Shown: positions 1 to 7,178 of the stretch, one piece after another
Position numbering within the stretch: the stretch's first letter is position 1
Layout: each line of letters begins with the position of its first letter
DNA from: CAYGXH01 sp964354485
GTDB lineage: Bacteria > Bacteroidota > Ignavibacteria > UBA10030 > SZUA-254
Direction of reading: 5' to 3'
NCBI GenBank assembly: GCA_964354485.1
Contig: CAYGZY010000096.1
Location: 1 to 11,374, forward strand
DNA length: 11,374 nucleotides
The notes under the pieces: model-generated
The model's database searches: none
Told to the model about the DNA's origin: nothing
Seen by the model: only the letters and a program-made list of their open reading frames with translations
Program-made: the position numbers and the translations under genes

Positions 1-1
1 T

Positions 2-280
2 GACTCACCGCCTACCCTCGGCCGTCTAAGGGTCAGTACGTCCGGCGGAAAACTCTCAGCCGCTTTCCGATACCATGATAATCTCTCCGGCGTCGATCCC
101 GATGAAATTAAAATGTTCATTGACGATGATATAATAATTCCGGAAATCGACGGGGAACATCAGAAAGTGTCATACCGGAGTAGTGAAAGAATACCCGGCG
201 GAGAACACTTTCTGAAAATTACGATATGCGACAGAATGAAAAATAAATATGAACTATCACGCCGCTTTGTCGTGAGGTAA
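2..280 (+). CDS. C-terminal end of an exported protein with a terminal Ig-like/beta-sandwich domain (5' partial)
   Basis: An open frame runs from the window edge to TAA at 278-280 and encodes the last 92 residues of a protein that starts upstream. The end contains DNLSGVDPDEIKMFIDD, then IPGGEHFLKITICDRMKNKYE and a final FVVR. This alternating-strand pattern (a 'D..SG(V/I)....I..FID' strand, a 'PGGEH.L.I...D..KN' strand and a short last strand) is typical of C-terminal Ig-like domains on secreted Bacteroidota/Ignavibacteria proteins, including some M23-type peptidases. The catalytic part is not in the window, so the enzyme class cannot be named. The stop lies 48 nt before the preferred valS start, so co-transcription with valS is possible. 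I am fairly sure the frame is coding; the domain assignment is tentative. Confidence 0.7.
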   Translation, partial: DSPPTLGRLRVSTSGGKLSAAFRYHDNLSGVDPDEIKMFIDDDIIIPEIDGEHQKVSYRSSERIPGGEHFLKITICDRMKNKYELSRRFVVR

Positions 281-328
281 CCGTTTCCCACATTGCAGCG
301 CAAACAGCATAATCCAGACAACCTCAGC

Positions 329-3100
329 ATGGCACAACTACCTAAAGCGTACGATCCGAAAGCTTCAGAAGAAAAATGGTATTCGTTCTGGGAACAGAAC
401 GGATTCTTCAATGCAGATGTAAATCCTTTAAAAAAACCGTTTACAATAGTAATCCCCCCTCCAAATATAACGGGAATTCTCACGATGGGTCATGTTCTCA
501 ATAACACGATCCAGGATATGTTCATCCGGCTGAAGAGGATGCAGGGTTATGAGACGCTATGGATGCCCGGAACGGATCACGCGGGAATTGCAACACAGAA
601 TGTCGTAGAACGGTCGCTGGCAAAGGAGGGGAAGAACCGTCACCATCTCGGCCGGCAGGAATTTGTAAAAAGAGTCTGGAAGTGGAAAGAGGAGTACGGT
701 GGAACTATAATTAAACAGCTGAAAAAACTTGGCACCTCGTGTGATTGGAGGAGAACACGCTTCACCATGGATGAAGGGCTGTCGGAAGCGGTCCAGGATA
801 TTTTTATCCGACTCTATCAAAAAGGATTGGTTTACCGCGGCAAGTACATTATAAACTGGTGTCCGAAAGATCATACAGCAATCAGCGATGACGAGGTCTA
901 TTTTTCTGAACAGCACGATAGCCTCTGGTATATCAAGTACCCGATGGCGGATTCATCCGAATACGCAGTGGTTGCGACAACACGCCCCGAGACCATGCTC
1001 GGCGATACGGCAGTTGCTGTTAATCCTCAGGACGAACGATTCAAAAAGTACATCGGAATGAATGTGCGTCTCCCGCTGACCGACCGTGAAATACCTATCA
1101 TCACAGACGAGGATGTCGATATGGAGTTCGGTACGGGGATGGTAAAAGTCACGCCTGCGCACGATGGCAACGACTACCGTATCTGTCAGCGGTACAATTC
1201 AAGGTCCGATGTGCGGGAGCCGATGGCGCCTATCGTCATTCTCGATTTATCCGCGAGAATAAACGACAACGTCCCTGCAAAATACAGGGGACTGGATCGG
1301 ATGGATGCGAGAAAAGCCGTCGTGAAGGATCTCGAGGAGGCCGGCCTCCTCATCAAAGCGGAACCATATACGCACAACGTCAGCAGATGTTACCGCTGTG
1401 ATACGATTATCGAGCCGTACCTATCCGACCAGTGGTTTGTCAGGATGAAACCGCTTGCCGAGAATGCTCTCAAGGTTGTCCTCGACGGGAAAATAAAGTT
1501 TTACCCCGAACGCTGGGTGAAGACGTACGAGCACTGGATGCTGAACATCAGGGACTGGTGCATATCCCGCCAGCTCTGGTGGGGTCATCGCATTCCCGTG
1601 TGGTACTGCAAAGATATTAAAGCTGAAAAGTGCGCCGAACCGATCGTTGCCAAAGGGGATTTACGATCGTGCCCTCATTGCGGATCGAGTAATCTGCGGC
1701 AGGATGAGGATGTTCTCGATACCTGGTTTTCTTCCTGGTTGTGGCCCTTTTCGACGCTCGGTTGGCCGCACGATAATCCGGAACTGAGATACTTTTATCC
1801 CACAGACACGATGGTGACCGGGCCCGATATCATCTTCTTCTGGGTCGCCCGCATGATCATGGCAGGATTGGATGTAATGCCGGGGATTCCTCTGCCTGAT
1901 GGCTCTCCCCGCCTCCGGGATGAAGACCTCATACCGTTCAAGGATGTCTACTTCACAAGCATAATCCGCGACATTAAAGGACGGAAGATGAGCAAGTCAC
2001 TCGGAAATTCACCCGATCCGCTCGACGTTATAGCAGAGTATGGTGCCGATGCTCTCCGCTTCACGATCCTCTATCTCGCGCCGCACGGGCAGGATGTTCT
2101 CTATTCAAATGAGAAATGCGAAATCGGCCGGAACTTTGCAAATAAGGTATGGAACGCGGGCAGGTTTCTCCTTATGAACAAAGAACAGCTTCAGGAGGAG
2201 CAGAACACTCACGCATCACAAACATATTATTCGGCAAAAGAAATATCCGATAATTTTCTGGACCTCGCAGACCGATGGATTATTTCTCGTCTCCACTCAT
2301 CTCTTGCTGATCTGACGAAGGCCCTCGATCATTTTGAAATCAACCAGGCAACGAAAATATTATACGATTTCATATGGCATGATTACTGCGATTGGTACGT
2401 GGAAATGATCAAAGGACGGCTCTACGGCGGTGAATCGGAAGAAATTAAAACGGTTGTACTCAGCCGTGCAATCGCAATCTACGAACGCTCTCTGAAGATG
2501 CTCCACCCTTTCATGCCGTTCGTCACTGAAGAACTCTGGCAGCATCTTGAAGAACGAAAACCGAAGGAATCAATCATGGCATCTCCCTTCCCTGTCATTG
2601 AGAGAGATCGGATTAATAAGAATACCGAATATGAAATGACATTTGTGCAAAATACCATCAACAGTATCAGAAACATCCGCGGGGAACTCTCGGTCCCTCC
2701 TTCCAAAGATATCGAACTCATCCTCAACTTTGAGAATAACCAGAACGAAGTCATAATCACGAAGTACCGGAGCTACTTCCAGCGCCTCGCGCGAGTAGTG
2801 GAAATGCACCCGCTCCTGGGAAAAACGAAACCGCGCCATTCTGCTTCTGCGGTCGTGGATGGCGGTGAGATTTTTATACCGCTGGAGGGCATTATCGATA
2901 TCGATGCCGAACGCATGCGCCTTCAAAAGGAGATCAACCACGCTCAGTCGATGATAGAAACGACAGAAAAGAAACTCTCCAACGAGAATTTCCGTAAGAG
3001 AGCCCCCCAGGACATCGTGACGAAAGAGGAAGAAAAGCTGATGAATTTTAAAAGTACACTAAAGCAGATTCAAAAAAATATTGCAAATTTAGAAGATTAA
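329..3100 (+). CDS. valS: Valine--tRNA ligase (ValRS)
   Basis: Cytoplasmic class Ia synthetase that charges tRNA-Val with valine and edits mischarged threonine. The 923 residues match the usual bacterial ValRS length. In order: N-terminal AYDPKASEEKWYSFWEQNGFF; PPPNITG followed by the ATP-site motif, here TMGH (residues 52-55) rather than HxGH; the CP1 editing domain with TTRPETMLGDTAVAVNP (around 217-235); probable zinc ligands CYRC (C354, C357) and CPHC (C448, C451); DVLDTWFSSWLWPFSTLGWP; KMSKS at 553-557; an anticodon-binding helical domain (DYCDWYVEMIKGRLY); and a C-terminal coiled-coil arm (about 855-923) ending with the family-typical FRKRAPQDIVTKEE. ATG at 329 is preferred because MAQLPKAYDP aligns with family N-termini. 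An in-frame TTG at 293 would add 12 low-complexity residues and has no well-spaced Shine-Dalgarno site. No strong SD precedes 329 either. Identity is certain; the exact start is moderately certain. Confidence 0.97.
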   Translation: MAQLPKAYDPKASEEKWYSFWEQNGFFNADVNPLKKPFTIVIPPPNITGILTMGHVLNNTIQDMFIRLKRMQGYETLWMPGTDHAGIATQNVVERSLAKEGKNRHHLGRQEFVKRVWKWKEEYGGTIIKQLKKLGTSCDWRRTRFTMDEGLSEAVQDIFIRLYQKGLVYRGKYIINWCPKDHTAISDDEVYFSEQHDSLWYIKYPMADSSEYAVVATTRPETMLGDTAVAVNPQDERFKKYIGMNVRLPLTDREIPIITDEDVDMEFGTGMVKVTPAHDGNDYRICQRYNSRSDVREPMAPIVILDLSARINDNVPAKYRGLDRMDARKAVVKDLEEAGLLIKAEPYTHNVSRCYRCDTIIEPYLSDQWFVRMKPLAENALKVVLDGKIKFYPERWVKTYEHWMLNIRDWCISRQLWWGHRIPVWYCKDIKAEKCAEPIVAKGDLRSCPHCGSSNLRQDEDVLDTWFSSWLWPFSTLGWPHDNPELRYFYPTDTMVTGPDIIFFWVARMIMAGLDVMPGIPLPDGSPRLRDEDLIPFKDVYFTSIIRDIKGRKMSKSLGNSPDPLDVIAEYGADALRFTILYLAPHGQDVLYSNEKCEIGRNFANKVWNAGRFLLMNKEQLQEEQNTHASQTYYSAKEISDNFLDLADRWIISRLHSSLADLTKALDHFEINQATKILYDFIWHDYCDWYVEMIKGRLYGGESEEIKTVVLSRAIAIYERSLKMLHPFMPFVTEELWQHLEERKPKESIMASPFPVIERDRINKNTEYEMTFVQNTINSIRNIRGELSVPPSKDIELILNFENNQNEVIITKYRSYFQRLARVVEMHPLLGKTKPRHSASAVVDGGEIFIPLEGIIDIDAERMRLQKEINHAQSMIETTEKKLSNENFRKRAPQDIVTKEEEKLMNFKSTLKQIQKNIANLED

Positions 3101-3120
3101 AATTCTATAGCGGGCCTATC

Positions 3121-3654
3121 ATGAAAAAAAATGCCGTTATAATTGCCGTGATCATCTTGATTGCAGCGCTCGTGTCGACGCAATTCCTCGAACAATTACT
3201 CTTTTCAATTGATTCTAGGGAAACCCGCAATGAAATAGTCGCCCAGAACACACGATGGCTGAACGCATATAAGGATAATGATATCGACACCCTCGTCGGA
3301 TTGTACACAGATGATGCATCGCTCCTTCCGCCTAATGATACCATGAAACGGGGGAAATCGGCAATACGACTCTATTTCGAAACATTACCACGGTCGGGAA
3401 TAAAAGTACTCGATGCAAGCATGATTTCCGACGAAATCATAACAAACAACTCCACGATTTACGAAATCGGTGAATATACCATCACGATAAAACCCGTCGA
3501 TTCCGACGCGAGCAGAACCGATAAGGGTAAATACCTCACAATCTGGAAATATCAGTCCGACGGATCCCTAAGGATGTATGCAGAATGCTGGAACAGTGAC
3601 ACACCTGCAGAGAAGACAGACCGATATCCGAACCTGTACAATTCCATGGAATAG
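3121..3654 (+). CDS. Membrane-anchored SnoaL/DUF4440-like (NTF2-fold) protein
   Basis: The 177-residue protein begins with MKKN and a hydrophobic stretch (about 5-28) that looks like an uncleaved N-terminal anchor or a signal peptide, so the body should face the periplasm. Residues 38-162 follow the DUF4440/SnoaL pattern: NTRWLNAYKDNDIDTLVGLYTDDASLLPPND (W46, paired acidic residues, 'YTDDA'), a GKSAIRLYF helix, then strands ending GKYLTIWKYQSDGSLRMYAECWNS. This fold is used by many small-molecule isomerases and by binding domains with no known reaction. The sequence does not show which applies here, so no substrate is proposed. It starts 20 nt after the valS stop with no terminator between, so it may be read from the valS transcript, although no clear SD is visible. 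Family-level call is good; function is unknown. Confidence 0.85.
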   Translation: MKKNAVIIAVIILIAALVSTQFLEQLLFSIDSRETRNEIVAQNTRWLNAYKDNDIDTLVGLYTDDASLLPPNDTMKRGKSAIRLYFETLPRSGIKVLDASMISDEIITNNSTIYEIGEYTITIKPVDSDASRTDKGKYLTIWKYQSDGSLRMYAECWNSDTPAEKTDRYPNLYNSME

Positions 3655-3784
3655 CGCCGGAATTGATCTGCATCACCCGTTTTTTCAGTCCGTAAGTCCT
3701 CCATCACCACATTTGCTTCTACCGTTTTCCCTCACCAATCAGGTTTATTTTACCAATCCCCGACAGTAATTTATTGCAGATCCG

Positions 3785-3814
3785 TTGACAGGCGGTTAGG
3801 TACAGCCTTATTCT
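3785..3814 (+). promoter_or_regulatory. Candidate sigma70-type promoter upstream of the DUF4402-like gene
   Basis: A perfect TTGACA lies at 3785-3790, followed by 18 nt and TATTCT (4 of 6 matches to TATAAT) at 3809-3814. It sits about 115 nt before the start at 3931, in the 276-nt gap after the NTF2-fold gene, where a new transcription unit would be expected. The -10 box is weak, so this is only a candidate. Nothing else structured was seen in this gap. Confidence 0.3.
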
Positions 3815-3930
3815 GCATCCGTTTTATGTGATGTAACCCACTTCCGGTGATACGTTTAACACTTCAATCGTAAAAAAACATGCATACTTAAGAAAAACGA
3901 ATCACGGAACATTAACAAATGAGGGAAAAA

Positions 3931-4479
3931 ATGAAGAGGTTAATACTGGTTATTTGCTGCATCATCGGGATCACGGGCAGTGGATATCCCCAGGATGATT
4001 CATACGTTCGTTTTACAGCCACCACGACACAGGTATCACTCCTGGTTTCTGTCGCTTCCGGAGTTACGTATGAAAACCTGGAGCCGGGGATGTCTTACAG
4101 AACGGTTGCTGTCGTTGACCCTTCGAGCATAAACATCACCCAATTCAACGGCGAGGAAATATTTAATCCGGCACAGATAGAAATCGAAGGCGCACCTAAT
4201 GCACAGATTATCATAACGGTTTTACTTCCTTCACGTCTTCAGCCTTATGATGCAAATATCGGTTACGTCGATATGATGTACGATAATCAATCTGCCAGCG
4301 TTCTCGATCCGACAACCGGCAATTTCAAATTTTTTAATCCTGTTTCGGGTATATCCATCTCGCTTCCGGGCAACGGCGAGGGTGCGGTAATCTTTCTTGG
4401 TGGTAATCCGACCGTCGTCCCGCCATCCGCGTATGGTGAGTACAACGGAATAGGCATTATCGTCGTAGAATACACATAG
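3931..4479 (+). CDS. Secreted DUF4402-like beta-sandwich protein
   Basis: A 182-residue protein with a signal peptide (MKRLILVICCIIGITGSG, cleavage likely between 18 and 21) and a mature all-beta domain. The domain resembles DUF4402, a fimbrial-subunit-like family common in exported proteins: 'YENLEPG' near 47-53, 'FNPAQIEIEGAPNAQIIITVLLP' (78-100), and the closing 'PSAYGEYNGIGIIVVEYT' (165-182), which matches the family's conserved G-x-Y-x-G...V-x-Y end. A surface or fibre role is inferred from the fold only. The start at 3931 is preferred over the in-frame ATG at 3919 because GAGGG at 3921-3925 is a correctly spaced Shine-Dalgarno site for 3931 and would be covered by the earlier codon. The gene appears monocistronic: long gap upstream, strong terminator downstream. 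Confidence 0.8.
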   Translation: MKRLILVICCIIGITGSGYPQDDSYVRFTATTTQVSLLVSVASGVTYENLEPGMSYRTVAVVDPSSINITQFNGEEIFNPAQIEIEGAPNAQIIITVLLPSRLQPYDANIGYVDMMYDNQSASVLDPTTGNFKFFNPVSGISISLPGNGEGAVIFLGGNPTVVPPSAYGEYNGIGIIVVEYT

Positions 4480-4518
4480 AAAATATTAATTTCCAGAATA
4501 GTTAGCTCCGTTCATCCG

Positions 4519-4557
4519 GGGGCAGCTGAAATCAATTAAACGGCTGCCCCTTTTTAT
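4519..4557 (+). terminator. Intrinsic terminator after the DUF4402-like gene
   Basis: GGGGCAGC (4519-4526) pairs perfectly with GCTGCCCC (4543-4550). Two further pairs (T-G, G-C) leave a 12-nt A/T loop. TTTTTATTTT follows at once. It lies 39 nt after the stop at 4479 and separates this gene from the peptidase gene. Confidence 0.92.
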
Positions 4558-4577
4558 TTTGTGCATGTTCCGCGCAA

Positions 4578-4606
4578 TTGTATCTCTTCCACTATTTGAT
4601 TATATT
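4578..4606 (+). promoter_or_regulatory. Candidate promoter of the S9 peptidase gene
   Basis: TTGTAT (4578-4583), a 17-nt spacer and TATATT (4601-4606, 5 of 6 to TATAAT) lie between the terminator and the peptidase start at 4662, giving a leader of about 50 nt. The -35 box is poor. Placement just after a terminator and with standard spacing is the main support. Confidence 0.4.
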
Positions 4607-4661
4607 TTCCCTTCAAGAAAATCCAGCACATATTACACACTACAATTCCCCGGAGTATGAT

Positions 4662-6731
4662 ATGAAAAAATCTCTGTTTATCGTATTATCACTTGCAGTC
4701 GCAATATCCTGCTTTGGCCAGAAGCGAGCATTTACCATTCCTGATTTGTACCGCTTAAAAAATCTCGGCGAAACTCAATTATCACCCGATGGTAAAAAAA
4801 TCGCATTTGTAGCAACAGAATCGTTTCTCGAGAGCGGCAAGTCAAATTCCGATGTCTACGTTATGAACAGCGACGGCAGTAATCTGCGCAATCTCACAAA
4901 TCACCCTGCAAGCGACAATCATCCCCGATGGTCTTCAGACGGAAAAATGATCAGCTTCGTTTCAACGAGGGAAGACGGACCGCAGGTCTGGCAGATACCT
5001 GCCGACAGCGGAGAAGCACGGAAGATCACAAACTTCCCGGCAGGTGTTGGCGATCCCGAATGGGCGCCCGATGAATCGTCGATAATCTTCACCAGCGACG
5101 TCTACCCGGATTGCGGGGCAAATATAAAATGCAACGGCTATAACGACAGTACAGTAAGTGACGGTCCCCTCAAAGCCCATATGGCAGATAAACTATTTTA
5201 CCGCCACTGGAACTTCTGGAAGGATGGAAAGTATTCACACGTCATCATCTTCACCGATCAGGACAAGAATTACAGAGATCTTACCCCCGGTGAATACGAT
5301 TCACCGGCATGGGATATGGGTAGTGTCGGATTTACATTTTCACCAGACGGACGCGAGATCTGTTTTGTATCAAACCGTGAAAAACACGAAGCTGAAACAA
5401 CAAATAAGGATTTGTGGATTTTACCTCTGATCGGCGGTGAACCAAAGAACATTACCGACGGTAATGACGCATACGATGGTAATCCTCAGTATTCTCCCGA
5501 TGGGAAATACATCGCATACAAAATGCAGACCGTTCCGAACTACGAAGCGGATCGGTTTCGTATTGCCCTTTACGATCGCACGACCGGCGAACGGACGATC
5601 CTCACGGAAGAATTTGACAACTGGGTAAACGATTTTAAATGGGGAACGGATTCCCGCACGATTTATTTCACCGCTCAGGTTAAAGGACATTTCCCATTGT
5701 ACAAACTCGACATCAGGAAGCGGACGGTTTCCCTCGTAGCCGATGTGAAGACCATTGATACATTTGATTTATCAAGCGACGGGAAGACTGTTGTTCTCGT
5801 CCGGCGATCCGTCGGCGAACCGGTTGAAATCTGGAGTGTCGGCACAAACGGGAAAAATCTCAGACAGCTTACGTTCCTTAACAAAACAGTTGCCGATGAA
5901 GTGGACATCCGTCCCGCGGAAGAAATGTGGATTGCCTCACCGACCGGTAAGAGTATCCATACATACATCGTAAAACCGCACAACTTCGATCCGGCAAAAA
6001 AATATCCGCTCATTCTTAATGTTCACGGCGGGCCACAGATGCAGTGGGCTGATGCATTCCGCGGCGACTGGCAGGTATATCCGGGCTGCGGATACATTGT
6101 TGCATTCCCGAATCCTCACGGATCCACCGGGTATGGGCAGGAGTTCACTGCGGCAATATCCAAAGACTGGGCCGGTAAAGTGTATGAAGATGTAATGGCT
6201 GTCGCAGACTCACTCGAGAAAGTACCGTGGGTGGATAAAGAGCGAATGGGTGCGATGGGCTGGTCGTACGGCGGGTATATGATGATGTGGCTTGAGGGCC
6301 ACACAACGCGGTTTAAAGCAATCGCTTCTATGATGGGTGTTTATAACCTGAAAGCGATGCATGGCGCGACGGAAGAATTATGGTTCCCTGAATGGGATTT
6401 GGGCGGTGCACCATGGGAATCCGACCTCTATCAAAAGTGGTCGCCGAACCTCTCGGTAAACAACTTCAAAACTCCCTGTCTTGTCATCACGGGTGAGAAG
6501 GATTATCGCGTGCCCTATACACAGAGTCTGGAGTTCTTCACTGATCTCCAGAAGATGAGGGTACCCTCGCGGTTGATCGTCTTTCCGAACGACGGTCACT
6601 GGCCAAGCGGTGTGAAATCGATGCCTCTTTATTACAATGCTCACCTTGATTGGTTTCATAAATATCTTGGCGGTGATCCATCTCCTTATGATATGACAAA
6701 ACTGTTGAGGAATCAGGCGTTTTCACGGTAA
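4662..6731 (+). CDS. Exported S9 (prolyl oligopeptidase) family peptidase, DPP5/S9C-like
   Basis: A 689-residue exported serine peptidase predicted to cleave dipeptides or short units from oligopeptides in the periplasm. Signal peptide MKKSLFIVLSLAVAISCFGQ can be read as signal peptidase I (cut near FGQ) or, less typically, as a lipoprotein (AISC). Residues about 20-410 form a TolB/WD40-like beta-propeller with repeated 'SPDGK' blades (QLSPDGKKIAF, RWSSDGKMISF, FSPDGREICF, YSPDGKYIAY). Residues about 430-689 form the alpha/beta-hydrolase domain: HGGPQ, then GWSYGG with nucleophile Ser535, GEKDYRVP with Asp614 and NDGHW with His646, an intact triad at family spacing. DKLFYRHWNFW and TEELWFPEWDLGG resemble Porphyromonas DPP5 from memory, which suggests the S9C/DPP5 group. 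The start at 4662 has GGAG at 4652-4655 six bases upstream and begins the signal peptide directly. A TTG-initiated extension from 4578 would begin inside the candidate promoter. Exact peptide specificity is not visible. Confidence 0.93.
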   Translation: MKKSLFIVLSLAVAISCFGQKRAFTIPDLYRLKNLGETQLSPDGKKIAFVATESFLESGKSNSDVYVMNSDGSNLRNLTNHPASDNHPRWSSDGKMISFVSTREDGPQVWQIPADSGEARKITNFPAGVGDPEWAPDESSIIFTSDVYPDCGANIKCNGYNDSTVSDGPLKAHMADKLFYRHWNFWKDGKYSHVIIFTDQDKNYRDLTPGEYDSPAWDMGSVGFTFSPDGREICFVSNREKHEAETTNKDLWILPLIGGEPKNITDGNDAYDGNPQYSPDGKYIAYKMQTVPNYEADRFRIALYDRTTGERTILTEEFDNWVNDFKWGTDSRTIYFTAQVKGHFPLYKLDIRKRTVSLVADVKTIDTFDLSSDGKTVVLVRRSVGEPVEIWSVGTNGKNLRQLTFLNKTVADEVDIRPAEEMWIASPTGKSIHTYIVKPHNFDPAKKYPLILNVHGGPQMQWADAFRGDWQVYPGCGYIVAFPNPHGSTGYGQEFTAAISKDWAGKVYEDVMAVADSLEKVPWVDKERMGAMGWSYGGYMMMWLEGHTTRFKAIASMMGVYNLKAMHGATEELWFPEWDLGGAPWESDLYQKWSPNLSVNNFKTPCLVITGEKDYRVPYTQSLEFFTDLQKMRVPSRLIVFPNDGHWPSGVKSMPLYYNAHLDWFHKYLGGDPSPYDMTKLLRNQAFSR

Positions 6732-6739
6732 AAAAATAA

Positions 6740-6910
6740 TATAGGGGGCTGTCTAAAAAGCAAGCTAAAAGTCTTTGCGAGGATCCCGCTCGAAGAGCAG
6801 GAGACGAAGCAATCCGATAATATTAGTGAATATTAAAGAATCGGATTGCTTCATCCGCTAAAGCGGATTCGCAATGACGGTAATAATTACTTTTTAGTCA
6901 GCCCCCTATA
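6740..6910. mobile_element. MITE-like element with 21-bp terminal inverted repeats
   Basis: The left end (6740-6760, TATAGGGGGCTG-T-CTAAAAAG) and right end (6890-6910) are inverted repeats matching at 20 of 21 positions. Inside, GAAGCAATCCGAT (6806-6818) is perfectly inverted at 6840-6852. Further small hairpins sit between: GCTC-GAA-GAGC (6788-6798) and ATCCGCT-AA-AGCGGAT (6853-6868). Aligning the left half with the reverse complement of the right half shows that the whole 171 bp is one long interrupted palindrome. It has no coding capacity. The core (TTGCGAGGA...GACGAAGCAATCC, and GCAATGACGG in the right half) resembles the CATTGCGAGG...GAAGCAATC dispersed repeat seen in many bacterial genomes, recalled rather than searched. 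TATA at both outer ends fits a TA target duplication but cannot prove it. It begins 9 nt after the peptidase stop and could also end transcription in both directions. Confidence 0.8.
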
Positions 6911-7178
6911 GATAAATTGTGAACTGCCATGGATGGCCATTAAATAAATATTTATTTCGGTTAACTGAAGTCGACTCAATACGACCGGGCAGCTAGTTTG
7001 AAGTTCTTATCTGTGTATATCTATTACATCTGTGTGCTTTTTAAAGCGTCGTACATACCCTTATTATTTCTACTACTTACGGATGATAAACCAGTCTCAC
7101 TTTACTTCCATAAAAGAAAAACCTTATATTTAAGTTAGTTGATACTATCCGAGTAATCGAATATTAAGGAAGTGTGAC
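6911..7178. other. Intergenic stretch between the MITE-like element and the CNNM gene
   Basis: AT-rich and without a credible reading frame. Two small self-complementary sites are present: GCCAT-GG-ATGGC around 6927-6938, and the 16-nt AAATAAATATTTATTT at 6942-6957. A candidate promoter lies near its right end and is listed separately. Nothing else was recognised. Confidence 0.5.
7101..7130 (+). promoter_or_regulatory. Candidate promoter of the CNNM/CorC-like gene
   Basis: TTTACT (7101-7106), 18 nt, then TATATT (7125-7130, 5 of 6 to TATAAT). The string TATATTTA (7125-7132) also partly fits the Bacteroidota TAnnTTTG box. It would give a leader of roughly 40 nt before the start at 7179. Confidence 0.35.

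Noticed and set aside
293..328. TTG start of valS at 293
   Set aside because: It adds 12 residues not expected in ValRS N-termini, and the nearest purine-rich stretch is too far upstream. ATG 329 fits the family start.
2570..2941. 123-residue minus-strand frame inside valS, and similar antisense frames across valS, the S9 gene and the CNNM gene
   Set aside because: They are antisense to well-supported genes, have no family resemblance and no initiation signals, and reflect codon-use shadows.
3578..3769. 63-residue plus-strand frame after the NTF2-fold gene
   Set aside because: It begins inside the NTF2-fold gene in another frame, has low-complexity Pro/Ser/His content and no SD. Better explained as a shadow frame.
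3919..3930. ATG 3919 as start of the DUF4402-like gene
   Set aside because: The best Shine-Dalgarno site (GAGGG, 3921-3925) lies within and after this codon and is correctly spaced for ATG 3931, which also gives a cleaner signal peptide.
7139..7167. TTGATA-17-TATTAA promoter for the CNNM gene
   Set aside because: The boxes look fair, but the -10 overlaps the Shine-Dalgarno site (7166-7170), so the transcript would lack it. The candidate at 7101-7130 is more consistent.
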